From the NCBI RefSeq assembly GCF_030272615.1, contig NC_081410.1, forward strand, positions 289,227,957-289,291,956: a DNA stretch of 64,000 bases. Reading direction: 5' to 3'. This DNA comes from Cryptomeria japonica. Taxonomy: Eukaryota; Streptophyta; Pinopsida; Cupressales; Cupressaceae. The translations under genes and the position numbers were made by a program. The notes beneath the pieces are model-generated. The model made no database searches. It was not told the origin of the DNA and was given only the letters and a program-made list of their open reading frames with translations. Position 1 is the stretch's first letter, and each line of letters opens with the position of its first letter. Positions 1 to 11,395 of this stretch are shown here, piece after piece.

Positions 1-984
1 ATTGTGTTTTTTTCTTTATGATGACTATAGTTGTTACTTTCTCAGTCATTTTCCATTGATAGTTGTGTCATACTCACTGTAACATATACCTCTTTGCAAA
101 TGTTGTTTTATCTCTACTGCATATTTGAATGTTGTATATGTTTCATTTTTGTCCTTCCTGTCATGATTTTGGATAATGATATTCTATTTTGTATTGCAGC
201 TCCTATCACATTTTTTGACAGTAATATGTTATTGTAGCTACTTGTCTTAAATTGTTTGCATGCTAGGCTCAACCCTTGTGGGAGCCCATTTTACCCCACA
301 TGCATAATTCATAAATCAGTATCAAGACTTTTCCTATGCATGCACAGTGAACAAACATATTAGCAAAAACATGGTGAAGCTAAAAGATTCAGTGAATTTA
401 AACTCCTTCTTTTTCCCTTCTGATCTAGATGACTAACACTTAATGGATGCCTTTGATGACTATATGTGATATGTCAAATTGTGATGTAGAAATGCAAATT
501 GCATTTTCTTCATCATTGCTTGGAGTTTTTTTCTAACCTTCTCTCTTTTATTCATTTTTTGCAGGACTAGGAGAACCTGGAGCTGCCTTCTTTGAGACAT
601 CCAACCACAGCTAGAGGAAGACAGAAGTGCAAATATCATCATGCAAGAAATCATGGAACACTTCCCTTCTGTCTTTTTTCATTACAGTTAGCTATACCAT
701 TTACATTTATCAAATGTACTCTTTACTTGTTTCATGCATCATGAATCAAATGAGGCTAATCCTATGGCTTGTGTGGGACTCTGACTTTTACATTATGAAT
801 ACAAATACAAAATTAATGCAAATGTAGAATATTCTTTTATTTTATATATTTTCACAAAAACTAAAAATGACAACTGTAATCAAATCTAGATAAATGATGT
901 TCAATAGAGCATTTGTGTACCTTTTCAATATGAATAAATACAATTCAGATCTACTTATTTGAGTTGTGATGAAAATAGGTAACA
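1..984 (-). repeat. G2 3' LTR, first ~984 bp (rest off window)
   Basis: Positions 1-984 match 21,225-22,203 closely over their whole length, in the same orientation. Both copies stop at GGTAACA, after which they differ (AATTT here, TTACT there). The distance from the end of the integrase ORF (1,264) to this boundary is about 280 bp, a usual distance for a Gypsy 3' LTR. The copy continues beyond the window start, so its length is not seen here. Confidence 0.7.
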
Positions 985-1263
985 AATTTGGCAACCTTTG
1001 TGGAGTGTTTTCTTGCTAAACACTATAGACCAGTCATGGCTTATCCATCGGGCTTATAGAGTCATCTCAACCCTCATTCTAATGGAACTTCTTGAAACTT
1101 AGCTTCTCTGCAGCACGACACAAAACAAAACAAAAAAACCTAGAAACTACAAGTGGTGCTGCCTAAAATAGAAACCACAAAACTATGCATGGGCACTTCT
1201 TGAAACTTAGAACAACAAAAAAAAAACAAATGTGCATCAATACTTATTAACTTAAATGAAATG
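985..1263 (-). other. G2 3' untranslated stretch, no clear PPT
   Basis: Sequence between the integrase end and the 3' LTR. A polypurine tract is expected directly before the LTR on the minus strand, but the bases there (CACAAAGGTTGCCAAATT) are only weakly purine-rich, so the PPT has decayed or is unusual. A phrase ACTTCTTGAAACTTAG occurs twice (about 1,086 and 1,195). Confidence 0.4.
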
Positions 1264-1798
1264 TCAAAGGAAATATTTGAGATGAATCCCATTAACTAGG
1301 ATTGGAAGGATTTCACCATTCAACTTTGAAAGATGAAAAGCATTATGCTGCTTTTTCTCAATAATGATGTATGGGCCATCCCATATGGCATCAAATTTAG
1401 TATTCTTTCTAGGATTTCTCTTTAATTCATCCCACTTCAAAACCAAATATCCCTCATTGAAAACTCTCAGAGCTTCTTTCCTATTGAAAGTTCTCTTCAT
1501 TTGAACTTTGATGATTTTCAATAGTCAACAATTCTTGCTTTCTTACCTCCTCCAACTCCATTAGTTCTGCCAACCTAACCTGCATGAGTTCTTCTTGCAA
1601 CATTTCTAGCTCTCTAATCAGAGTTAGTGTACGAATTTCAACTAAAATTGGGAGTCTTTCTTCTTTACCATAAATGAGGACATAGGAAGATATACCTGTA
1701 GCTCTCTTAGGAGTGATTCTCTTAGCGCACAATGCATACTTTTGCTGAGTGTGCGAAGCTCTTTGATTATGTATTAGTAGACTCATCTTGTCTATCAC
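1264..1798 (-). pseudogene. G2 integrase C-terminal region
   Basis: Two overlapping minus-strand reading frames (1,798-1,481 and 1,521-1,264) cover the C-terminal part of a Gypsy integrase. The first has TTPKRATG-type and YGKEERLPI motifs, which in this family follow the catalytic core, then a charged helical stretch rich in Glu and Leu. The second has VLKWDELKRNP and DAIWDGPYIII, the usual C-terminal DNA-binding fold (GPF/Y-like module). A frameshift separates the two frames. No chromodomain is seen after the GPY-like module, which argues against a chromovirus. The upstream catalytic part is in a third frame (1,959-3,239). Confidence 0.75.
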
Positions 1799-1958
1799 AC
1801 TGAGAGTAATAATTGGATGAAGTACTCAAAAATATGTTGTTCTAGACAACCCAATCAGTAATCTTAAATCCTACAAAAGCTAATGCATTATCTAAAATAA
1901 TAGAATCAAGGATACCAAACCTTGCTACCAAGTCTTGATAAAATTTTAGGACTACACT

Positions 1959-3239
1959 TCAATTTGCCTCCTTCAATGGTACAACTTCAATCCACTTGGT
2001 AAGGTAATCAGTGGCTGCCAGGATCCATTTATGCCCAAAACTTGAAGGTATATTGATGACTCCAATAAAATCAAGACCCCACTTCATGAATGGTTGTTCA
2101 ATTTGAACAGGTTGCAGGGGTAAAGCTGCCATCTTCTGTTTGCCTATAAATACTGCACAATTCTTACATTTCCTTACCCAAGCATATGCATCTTTATGCA
2201 AATCAGGCCAAAAATATCCTGCCCTCATGATCTTTAATGTTGTAGTTCTTGGTGCAAAGTGACCACCAGCTAATCCATTATGGAAATCCTCTAATATTCT
2301 ATCAATTTGATCTGAACCCATGCATCTTAAGACTACACCATTAAAATATTTTCTAAATAAAATTCCATCCAAAATGATATAAGGGATAGCTTGACTTCTA
2401 TAGTATCTTCGTTTAGAATTTTTCAAACCCTTAGGACACTCACTAGTCTGAAGAAAATTCATCATTCCATGCACCCAACTTGTAGGAGGTGCTGCTAAAG
2501 CAGTTGGTTCATCATCTTCATGAACTAGGACAACTTCTTCATTCTCATGTTCGCTATTTTCTGTGTGACCAGCAAGTTGTTTGCATAGTCCCTTACCTCT
2601 AATCAGCTTGGTCACCTTGATATTGACATCATACTCCATCACTTTCATGATCCAACCAACTCTTTTGTCATTAAGATATCTATTCAACAAAAAATCCTTT
2701 ATACTAGAATGAGCAACCATTAGGTGAATTTTGTTATTTGAAAGAATGTGTCTAAATTTCTTTAGACTTCTAATGACTGCCAATGCATGTTTCTCAACAA
2801 AAGAATAATTTTGTTCATACCCTTCTAGGCCTTGGCTGAAGAATGCTATTGGTTGCTCCAATCCCTCATCATCTTGTTGAATCAACATAGCTGAAATAGT
2901 GTCAAAAGTACCAAAAGCATATAATATAAAATCCTTTGCAAAGTCTAGATTAATCAAGGTAGGTGTTGATGCTATGGCAGTTTTAATTTCTTCAAAATTA
3001 TTCTTAGCTTCTTTACACCAGCTGAAAGTAATATTTTTCTTAATCATGCTAGTCAAAGGCTTCATAAGAAATGCTATATTGGGGATGAATCTCCTTACAA
3101 AATTGATTCTTCCTATAAATCTTTGAAGGCCCTTCTTATGTGCAGGTAAAGGAAAAGCTAAAATAAGACTTACCCTCTCTGAATCTATGGTTATTTCATT
3201 TTTGGAGATAATATAGCCCAACAACTTACCCTCATGCAC
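1959..3239 (-). pseudogene. G2 RNase H and integrase (zinc finger and catalytic core, partial)
   Basis: A 426-residue open stretch. It begins with the end of the RT palm/thumb (LLGYIISKNEITID), continues through the RT-linked RNase H (FILYAFGTFDTISAMLIQ; LEGYEQNYSFVEKHALAVIRSLKKFR), and reaches the integrase. The HHCC zinc finger is recognisable near RTTTLKIMRAGYFWPD and CKNCAVF. The core begins with WGLDFIG, carrying the first catalytic Asp, and ATDYLTKW, which precedes the second Asp. The first RNase H acidic site reads YAFGTFD where YADAS/YCDAS-type sequence is usual, so RNase H activity is doubtful. The frame ends before the DDE glutamate, which would fall in the decayed 1,799-1,958 gap. 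Confidence 0.85.
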
Positions 3240-3299
3240 AACAAAGATGCACTTTTTGGGATTTAAAGATACTCCATATTCTCAACACTTTTCAAAAGT

Positions 3300-3839
3300 C
3301 TACCTTAAGTGAGAAAAGTGCTCTTCCGCATGCTTTGAAAAAATGGTTGCGTCATCAAGATAAACCAAAACAATTTTATTTATAAGACCTTGGAAGGCCA
3401 TATCCATTGCCCTCTGAAAGGTTTCTTCTACATTAGACAAACCAAAAGGCATTTTATTATATGCCATTGTTCCCCATTTTGTAGTAAAGGCTATCTTAAA
3501 TTGGTCATCCTCTTTTACTAGAATCTGATTATAACCAGAATAACCATCAAGTAGTGAAAATCTATCTGAACCTGAAACTACTTGTAAAATTTTCTCCATT
3601 GAAGGTAGCAAGTAATGATCTTTTAGGGAAGCTCTGTTAGTGTTTCTAAAGTCTACACAAAGCCTAAGCTCACCATTCTTCTTTCTTAAGGGAACCAAAT
3701 TTGAAACCCAAGATGTATGCTTTATAGGGAAGATGATATTACCTTGGATCATCTTGTTTAGTTTTGTCTTCATGAGATGCTCAAGTTTTGGATTAAGGGG
3801 CCTTTGCTTTTGTCTCACAGGCTTGGCATTAGCTTCCAA
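3300..3839 (-). pseudogene. G2 reverse transcriptase, N-terminal and palm
   Basis: A 179-residue open stretch with the full Ty3/Gypsy RT signature order: VPLRKKNGELRLCVDFR, LPSMEKIL, LLDGYSGYNQI, MPFGLSNVEETFQRAMD, and the catalytic box YLDDATIFS. The usual box is Y(L/V)DD(I/L), so the two catalytic aspartates remain. The frame stops at HLR, and the thumb continues in another frame from 3,239, so a frameshift or stop lies at 3,240-3,299. ASLKDHYLLP and GYSGYNQI are typical of plant Tat-like Gypsy polyproteins. Confidence 0.9.
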
Positions 3840-4690
3840 CTCTATGGTTTATTGGGCTAATACAAGGTTAAATCCCTTCAAATCTTCATACTGCCATGCA
3901 AACATGCCATTGAACTCTTGACAATGCAAAACAAATGCCTATTTCTCTTCAGTTGTACATACCTTTCCAAGCTTTAATAACTTATCTTTGAAGATCTCAA
4001 TAGGTCCATAGTGCTCTTCTTTAACCAGCATGCTGCCCTTTTCCTTTCTAATCACTAGTGTTAAAAATTGACTCAAGGGTTACCAATCCCTTTGGCCGCT
4101 TATTACTTTTTAATTGAAGAATCTAATTTTCATATTGCTTTGCAAATTTATGTTGATTACCAACTGCAAATTCAGCCTCTTCAATAGGAAAATTAATAAT
4201 TTGTTCATCTGAATCAAAGACTTGCCAATTGACACTATTATCTAGATTGAAGGCCTAACAACCACTTTGACATACTATTGTCTTTCAATATTGCTTACCT
4301 CATTTGGGATTTCAAATTGAGCACCCAAAGCAGCCAACTTATCTTCTTCCTTATTCTAATTTCTAGGCAGGGACAACAGATTAAAAGCATCAAATTCTTC
4401 AATTAAGTCCCATATCCTATGCTTATACATTTTAAGGACATCATTTTTAGTCACATTGGGAGAGATCAACATAATACCACCTCCGAAACCAACCTTTCTC
4501 ATTGAGCCATCAAAATAGAGTTTCCATAATTCATTGCTCTACTGTTCACCCTGCTAATTGGACAATTGATTGTCACCTTTTTCAAGATTAGGGACAACAA
4601 CTCCTTCTTCATGGATCATGTAGACACCTAGATTTAACTCTTCCATATGCTTGAATGGATCTTCCTCATCATTCTCTACTACCCATTAAT
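3840..4690 (-). pseudogene. G2 RNase H-like domain and linker between protease and RT
   Basis: Reading the minus strand from about 4,680 gives a frame broken by a few stops. It contains LWKLYFDGSMRKVGFGGGI, the first strand and Asp of an archaeal-type RNase H as found in Tat-like Gypsy elements, and then YKHRIWDLIEEFDAFN, which belongs near that domain's C-terminus. The middle of the domain, which would carry the other acidic residues, is missing, so this looks like an internal deletion. Further on, at about 4,050-3,840, a pre-RT linker is visible (SIFN, EFNGMFA, YEDL-like). No long ORF exists here; the call comes from my own translation of the + strand sequence. Confidence 0.6.
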
Positions 4691-5338
4691 CTAATGTATA
4701 GACAAATTTGCATTAACAACACTTGGGATGTATGGTTCTATATGATCATTAGCTAACAATTCTAATTTTATGGTCACTTTGGTACCATATCTTGTTCTAA
4801 AGAACATGTGTGACCAATTAGAAGAAAAATACCCACCCAATTTGGCTGTGAAATCTCTGGACAAGCATAAAGAAAAGTGAGGTGGAAGATCTATGATGTA
4901 GACATCTTGTGGAATTGAGAAGTTTGGGCATGCATGCAATATGAGACCCAAATTTTTAATCACACCTACTATGTTTGTTATCGTCCCATCTAGTTGGACT
5001 ACCCCTTTTGAAAGAGGCTCATATATCAAACCCCACTTATCAACTATCTTCTTTGGCATGATAGAACTACTTGCACCTATATCAATCATACAATTATGCA
5101 CTAGGTGCTTACCTATGATCAAAGTTAGATAAAAAGGAGGGGGTTTAATATTTTGAGTTTTTTGTTCATCTTTCTTTTCTTGAGGGGCAATGGATAAGAA
5201 AACTTTGGGCTGCTCATTAGGAAGCTCTTGTGACAAAGAGAGGTTAGACAAGGCATTTTTAAGCAAATTCTTTTTCCCTAGGAGAGCTAAGGAATCCCAC
5301 ATTGAGACACTAACATGTGTCTTTTTCAATTGATCCAA
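4691..5338 (-). pseudogene. G2 aspartic protease region
   Basis: A 215-residue open stretch. The protease motif is CMIDIGASSSIMP. The usual plant Gypsy form is CMIDSGAS, so the flap-side Ser of the D-S/T-G triad is Ile here and the enzyme would be inactive. A preceding PPFYLTLIIGKHLVHN and a following LGLILH/VYIIDLPPHFSLCLSRDF match the rest of the retropepsin fold. It sits between gag (5,339 upward) and the RNase H-like stretch (4,690 downward), in normal polyprotein order. Confidence 0.85.
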
Positions 5339-6353
5339 AATGTTAAATGAACTTGTATTAACCTTCTACTATCCTCTTTTAACAACAACATCCTCTTGAA
5401 CTTGTGCTATTTGTAATTGACCTCTTGGCTGATCCTTGTTGACCACTGGTTGCCCTTCTGGTAGGATTTGTGTATTCAAAGTCAGTTGAGGCCTAGGTGG
5501 TGCTTGTTGGCTTGTAGAAGCCTGATTAGTGCCTTAATCAGCTTGCTTTCCTATATCAATGGCTCTCTTTTTAGACAATGTATTGGCTACAATAGAAGTG
5601 TAGGACTGATTCTAAGCTTGTGGCTGATTCACTCCACAAAATTCTTCACCTTGCTAATTGACCAAGGTGACATCTGGTATTTGTTCAGAATGAGAAACTT
5701 GTTGATCATGAGTTCCATGAGTACTATCTTCTAAGACAACAACATTATTTTGAACCAATAGTGCTTGATGTAGCATACCATTCGAACAAGTGGTATGATT
5801 ATGAGGTTGGTTGCAAGGATAATACCAATCATAATCTGATGTCATGTTGTTTTGAGTTGGGACAATATCTCTAGATGTGCTGGTAGTGTTGAGATTCCTA
5901 TTCTGCTGGTTATTTAGATAAGGGGCTTGATAAGGCTTGGTGTTCTGGGAAACTTTCTTCTCAATATTGGTCATTTTTTTCCCAAAGCCTTGGAGCATGA
6001 TCTTTATTTCATTTTTAAACTCCTAAAACTCTTGATTTTGAAGTGTGATAGTATTTTCTTGGGCTATAACTTGGTAATTCAGTGCTAGTAGAGGTGGAAC
6101 AACAACTAGAGGAGGCTCTAAAAGAGGTACAATAGGCTATATTTTTTAAAATATTGGAATTGGGGGCCTAAGGAATATTTTACTAGCCTGAATTAGATAG
6201 TTTTCTTCTCTAATAGCAACATCAAATGCAATTGGTAGAGTATTTGCACCTATAGACTGAATCATGACTAAAATGTCTCTATTAAGGGCCCTAAGATAAG
6301 ATAGAAATGCATGTGCAGGAGTAGGCCTTACCATGACAGGGATTCTACTCCAA
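5339..6353 (-). pseudogene. G2 gag, 3' part
   Basis: Pieces at 6,334-6,146 (RPTPAHAFLSYLRALNRDI, IREENYLIQA) and 5,998-5,654 (Gln/Asn-rich, with WYYPCNQPHNHTTC) make up the C-terminal half of a Gypsy Gag. The Cys-His motif resembles a degenerate zinc knuckle. The reading frame continues across the Copia insertion into 17,794-18,439, where the N-terminal half lies. Several stops and frameshifts interrupt it. Confidence 0.7.
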
Positions 6354-6358
6354 GTCTT
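6354..6358. repeat. Left target-site duplication of Copia C1 (GTCTT)
   Basis: GTCTT here and GTCTT at 17,789-17,793 flank the two outer LTR ends exactly. Removing C1 plus one copy rejoins the G2 gag frame. Confidence 0.9.
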
Positions 6359-7923
6359 TGATAAATCAATGATGACTAGTTAGTACCAAACCAATACTGA
6401 GAGGGCGGGGTGAATCAGTACTGATAAAAATAGTTTCTCTTGAACCGGTTAGACTGAGAACCCTGCCCTTTGATTGGCAAGCAATAACACTGGTTTGAAC
6501 TAGATTACTACTGGTTAAGCATAGAGAAAGACATAAACCAGTAACTCAGCTTTCCACATAATCTAACATCTTATTTCCACTTCACCCATATGAATACACT
6601 AGTAATACTTTAACAGGAATGTAAGAACTTATAGGTTCAACATGTTTTACCGCTTAACAGAGAATACCAAAGCATCATATGAAAAGCATCACACATAGCA
6701 CACATATTTTTCATGTGGAAACCCAATTGGGAAATACCATAGTGGGGATGAATACCCACAAGATGTTCTTTGAACCCTTTTGAAGTCCGCTCAGTTAGGA
6801 GCCTAGTCCAGTTAAAGACTTTACAATAGGTTTTGTTAGGAACTGATCCTACTAGGGATCATCTAGTTAAAGGATGGCTAACATACTCGGTTAAGGGTTA
6901 AACCCAGTTAAAGGTTACCTTGTTAGAGGATTTTTAGAACTTAATGGTTTTGAGTCACCCTATTAAAGGATTTGCAACAAGTCAGTTAAAGCTACCCTGT
7001 TAAGGGATTTTCCAACTATTGAAGTGGTTAGAGATCAACAGGTATTACAATGATCTGGTAATAACACTTAATGCCAATGTAGATCCGCTTGAGTTCCTTC
7101 CTTCTGCACTCACACTCTACAGGTATCTATTCTCATATCTGGTCTGACAAGAATCACGTATCTTTGCACTTAGATACACACACAACATTTGCCAACAATC
7201 TCAACATGAAAAACAACATCGACCTTATAGAAAATAGATACGTTGGTAGCATAAACCCTAAACCCTAAATATTTAGGTTAAGCAATTCAGTCAGTTCTTG
7301 TAAATAATATAATGTAATTTTATAAATGATAGAATTTGATTATTGCTTTGAATACAATGGTCTTGAATAGATCTCAAGACATTCTCCATCGTTCGTTCTT
7401 CACTGCATCTTGGAGGCAATAACCCATCACGCATTCTCCATCATTTGTAGAGACTTTGCACATTCTTGAGGTAGATAGGATCAATCTCCTTCATGCAAGA
7501 TCCTTCATGTGCACAGAGCTAATGTGGCAACACAATCTATTCTTCATTACAATGCTAGCACAACACACAATGTCATCGGTTGAATCACATAGGAATAGAA
7601 CACTTCAATCAGAAACCCTGAAGCTAAGACTACCAACCAATAGTCATACCATATGAAACCTTGATACAAAACATTCCATATACCAGTTCACATTCCAACA
7701 TACTGGTTCTCTTGGACAAGCATACCGCTTCACTTGTTTACATATACCGGTTCACATTTTCACATATACCGGTTCACATTTCAACATACCGATTCACTTG
7801 GACAAATATACTATTTCACTTTTTCACATATACCGATTCTCTTGCAAGTGCTTACTTCAATATACTGGTTCACTCTTCATCATATTGACATCAATGACAA
7901 CATACTCTGCACATATGCCAACA
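6359..7923 (-). repeat. C1 3' LTR
   Basis: 1,565 bp. It matches 13,459-14,240 plus 17,032-17,788. On the + strand it begins TGATAAATCAATGATGAC and ends CATATGCCAACA. It carries a degenerate tandem of ACATATACCGGTTCA units (7,676-7,880) near the U3 start and the conserved CTGAGAGG..GGTGAATCA box near the U5 end (6,396-6,420). Confidence 0.92.
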
Positions 7924-7935
7924 ATCTCCCCCTTT
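7924..7935 (-). promoter_or_regulatory. C1 polypurine tract
   Basis: On the minus strand CAAAGGGGGAGAT directly precedes the TGTTGGC start of the 3' LTR. This is the typical plus-strand DNA primer of Copia elements. Confidence 0.85.
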
Positions 7936-8781
7936 GGCATTGATGGCAATATACAAAGATATCTCTGAGCTTTACATCTTCTCCCCCAGTACTACAGATA
8001 TCTTCTCCGCTTCACATCTTCTCCCCCTTTGACAACAATGCCAAAGTGAAGGCATAAACATCTATGATATACAATGCTACTCCCCCTAAGGAGTAGCATC
8101 ATTCAAAACACCAATCCTAAGAAAAATATATCAATGTAAGTCCTGACTGATGTGGAGCACACACCTTTAGTTCACCTCTTGAAGGGGCAACACCCCTAAT
8201 TCACCTCTCAAATAGGTAAAAGTAGCCTTCGATAGAGGCTTGGTGAATATGTGTGCTAGCTACTCCTTACTGGAAACATGTTCTAGTACAACTTCTTTGT
8301 TCTGAACCTTTTCCCTTAAGAAATGATACTTAAGCTCAAAGTGCTTGGTTCTAGAATGTAAAATTGGATTCTTGGAGATGTTAATCGCACAGGAACTTTG
8401 AAGCCATTTAATACATGCTTCATCCAAATTTCTGGGTGTAGTTCATAAATGTTGCAACATACTCCACTTCTGCTGTAGACTAAGAGATACAGCTCTATTT
8501 CTTACTCATCCATGGTACTAGTCTTACACAAAGAAAGAATGCACCATCGGTTGTGCCCTTTTGGTCATCCAAATTACTAGCCCAGTCAACATCTGTAAAC
8601 ACTTTCAGGTTGAAATCATTACTGTATGGATACCATAATCCATAGTCAATAGTTCCCTTCAGATATCTCAGAATCCGCTTGACTGCTACCAAGTGGGATT
8701 CTCTTGGGCTTTCTTGGAACCGTGCAACAATGCCCACTGCATGTGCAATGTCCGGTCTTCTATGTACTACATAGTGCAATT
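7936..8781 (-). pseudogene. C1 RNase H domain (Copia pol 3' end)
   Basis: The 8,781-8,495 portion reads RRPDIAHAVGIVARF, then RILRYLKGTIDYGLWY, FTDVDWASNLDDQKGTTDGAFFL, the standard Copia RT-to-RNase H transition with the first RNase H Asp in TDVDW. Below 8,495 the frame is heavily broken, but an STAEVEY-like sequence, which carries the next acidic residue, can be read. Solo LTR S1 separates this part from the RT (9,954 upward). About 8,000 to 7,936 is untranslated and includes several CTCCCCC runs. Confidence 0.8.
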
Positions 8782-9953
8782 TGTTAGGCCCAATATGGAA
8801 AGCTAATGTACTGAGAGGGGAGGGGTGAATCAGTACTCCAAAACTTTTCTTCAACAATAACTTTACTGTTATGCATAAACCGAATAGTGCAGTAACATAA
8901 TATAAAGCTAAAACAAATAGATAACAATCATACATGATTCACTCCATAACACATATATTTTGGTTACATAGAAACTCTTGGTTAGAGAGAAAAACTGCGG
9001 TGGGGATGTTACCCACAACTTCACTACTACAATAATAAAGGTTGCTCGATTAGAGCTACATGTTTAGCTATTTCTGATAGCTTACCTTGTTAGGAGTATC
9101 AAGATCTGTTAGATCTACGTTGCTAAAGGATTTTATAACACTTAAACTAAATGTTGCACCTAGTTAGAGGCTTTACAATTTATAGACATGATTAGAGTCT
9201 TTTACCTTGTTAAAGGTTTCTCTTACTACTTCAAAATATTACAATAAAATCATTACAAATATCTGTAACTTTACATCTGGAATGTAATAGTAGATTCTAT
9301 GTGCTCAGAATAGATTACCTTGCTTATAGCATACCTCGGTAACCTATATAGTAACTCAGTAAACCCTTTTGTTTACTCTGTTCTTTGATTGTTCTCTGAA
9401 ATCCTTCTCGGTGACCTCTATGTCTTTGTAACAGTCATAACACTTAGTGCTTTCACATGTCTTGCTTCATATATCTATATATCTTCCTTTCTATCATGCT
9501 ACATGTATATTTATGATCTTAATCCATGTTGTATAAATAGATCTCTTATGACGGTGATCCATTCATTGCTTCGATCTTACAAACATGTTTTATCGAATGA
9601 ATAACCATGCAAAATATTTCATTGGTTAGATGACCTCAAAATCATACACAATCTTAAAGTGCAATTCCCAATGTGATAATGGTTAGATGTTCCTCGATCT
9701 TGTAACACGTTTTCATATGTATGTCCAGGTTCAATGAAGCTAGTAACACGTTTCACTCGGTGTATATCAACTCGGTGTGTCATCTTTGTTGCTCGGTAGA
9801 CATGGAATGATACTTGGTAGACAGTTCGGTGTATACTACACTCTGAGACTACTTTCTTCTATAACCGACTAGACTGTGCATACCAACTGAATATTTCAGT
9901 AGAGATAACTGACTAGAGTATATAGAATAACTTTGAACATAAAACTAATGGCA
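8782..9953 (-). repeat. Solo LTR S1 inside C1 RT
   Basis: A non-coding insertion of about 1.17 kb that interrupts the RT frame between the YRSMIG motif (about 9,990) and RRPDI (about 8,750). On the + strand it starts TGTTAGGCC and carries TACTGAGAGGGGAGGGGTGAATCAGTACT at 8,809-8,835, at the distance from the end seen in the other Copia LTRs here. The right end is placed at TAATGGCA. The flanks CAATT and CAACT-like give only an imperfect duplication, so exact ends are uncertain by a few bases. Confidence 0.6.
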
Positions 9954-10762
9954 ACTTGCTAAGTAGTAACATAAGTTACCAATCATTGATCGGTATTCCT
10001 TCTCATTTACTAACCCTGAGTCATCCTCTTTGGATAATTTACAACTAATCACCATCGGTGTACCAACTGATTTGTTGTCTTCCATGCCAAAGGTCTTCAA
10101 CACCTCTTTGGCATATTTGGACCAAGTGATAAAGATTCCATCTTTCATTTGTTGAATCTGTAGTCCAATGAAGAACTTAATCTCCCTATAAGTGACATCC
10201 CAAACTCCTTTTTCATCTCATCTGCAAAATTATGACTCATCTTGTCATCTCCTCCAAAGATTATGTCATCAAAAAATATCTCACAGATCAGAATTTGATC
10301 TCCTTCTGACTTCAGGTAGATATTACTATCCTCACTTGTTCTCTCAAATCCAATCTTCACAAGATGGGAGTGCAAGCGTTCATACCATGCTCTAGGTGCC
10401 TGCTTTCATCCATACAAGGCCTTATGTAGCCTACACACCATGTCACTATCTTTTGATAGGGAAAACCCATCTGGTTGCTCTGTATACACCTCCTCTTCTA
10501 ATATTCCATTCAGAAATGCAGACTTTACATCCATTTGATATATCTTGAATCCCTTGAATGCTGCATAAGCAAGAAGCATATGAACTTCTTCCAATCTGGC
10601 TACTGGAGAAAAGGTTTCTCCATAGTCTTCTCCTTCTTCTTGGGCATATCCTTTACACACCAATCTGGCTTTGTTTCTAACCACTGAGCCATCTTCATTC
10701 AACTTATTTTTGAAAACCCATTTGGTGCCAATGACATTTTTATGCTCCGGTATGGGTACCAA
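9954..10762 (-). pseudogene. C1 reverse transcriptase
   Basis: Three pieces: 10,762-10,406 ([48 protein letters not shown]), 10,375-10,145 (DDIIFGGDDKMS) and 10,148-9,945 (FITWSKYAKEVLKTFGM, YRSMIG). The catalytic box reads FFDDIIFGG; YVDDIIFG is usual, so both Asp remain while the context is altered. A TGA follows LHKALYG, and a one-base frameshift lies near 10,150. The RT continues after S1 into the RNase H part. Confidence 0.88.
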
Positions 10763-11395
10763 TGACCATGTACCATTCTTTTCTATCTAGTCAAGTTCCT
10801 CTTCTATTGCCTTGATCCAGTCTTCATCTTTATGTGCCTCTCTGAATGTTTTAGGCTCAAATTCAGAGATCATACAAGAGTTTTCTTTGATCTTTCTTCT
10901 TGTAAGAATTCCTGCATCCTTGTCTCCTATGATCTGCTTTGGATCATGATTCAACTTTACATACCTAGGGATGATCTTAGTTGTTTCCTCTTGCTTTTCT
11001 TCTTCCTCCTCATCTTCATCAGCATCAGCATCCACTGGTGTAGGAGCATTGTTACTAGTGCTTGGTTGTTTTGCAACTGGTTCCCAGAAGGTTACCACTG
11101 GTTCATCTCCTACTTGCTCACTGTCGGTTTCCTCAAATTTCTTAGAGGTTTCATCAATTCTAACATTGATGCTTTTAACAATTCTCTAAGTCCTATTGTT
11201 GAAACATTTGAGAGCTTTGCTCTCTATGGAATACCATAGGAATATTCTCTCATCACATTTAGCATCAAACTTGCTCTGATGTTCACTCCTCTTGATATAA
11301 CATTTACTACCAAACACTTTGAAGTAGCTTACCACTAGTGTCTTACTGGTCCAATACTAATAAGGTGTTTTGTCCTTACCCTTTTTGATGAGTAC
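10763..11395 (-). pseudogene. C1 integrase C-terminus and acidic linker
   Basis: The 11,098-10,787 portion is Glu/Asp-rich (DADADEDEEEEEKQEE) and ends with FREAHKDEDWIKAIEEELD, the usual sequence just before Copia RT. Upstream, at about 11,390-11,100, VFGSKCYIKR and FDAKCDERIFLWYS can be read, which are the C-terminal integrase signatures. Stops interrupt it; the one after EELD reads TAG where Gln is expected. Confidence 0.75.

Noticed and set aside
540-650. Possible host exon after a TTTTTTGCAG splice acceptor
   Set aside because: The same sequence recurs at 21,780-21,870 inside the G2 5' LTR, so it is LTR sequence.
7251-7270. Telomere-like AAACCCTAAACCCTAAA
   Set aside because: Only two units, and present in both C1 LTR copies; part of the LTR, not an interstitial telomere.
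7661-7943. ORFs with repeated HIYRFTF-like peptides
   Set aside because: They are translations of the tandem ACATATACCGGTTCA repeats in the C1 LTR; the same occurs at 17,599-17,862.
10832-11239. 135-codon + strand ORF
   Set aside because: Antisense shadow of the C1 acidic linker; Ser/Phe-rich because it mirrors GAA/GAG codons.
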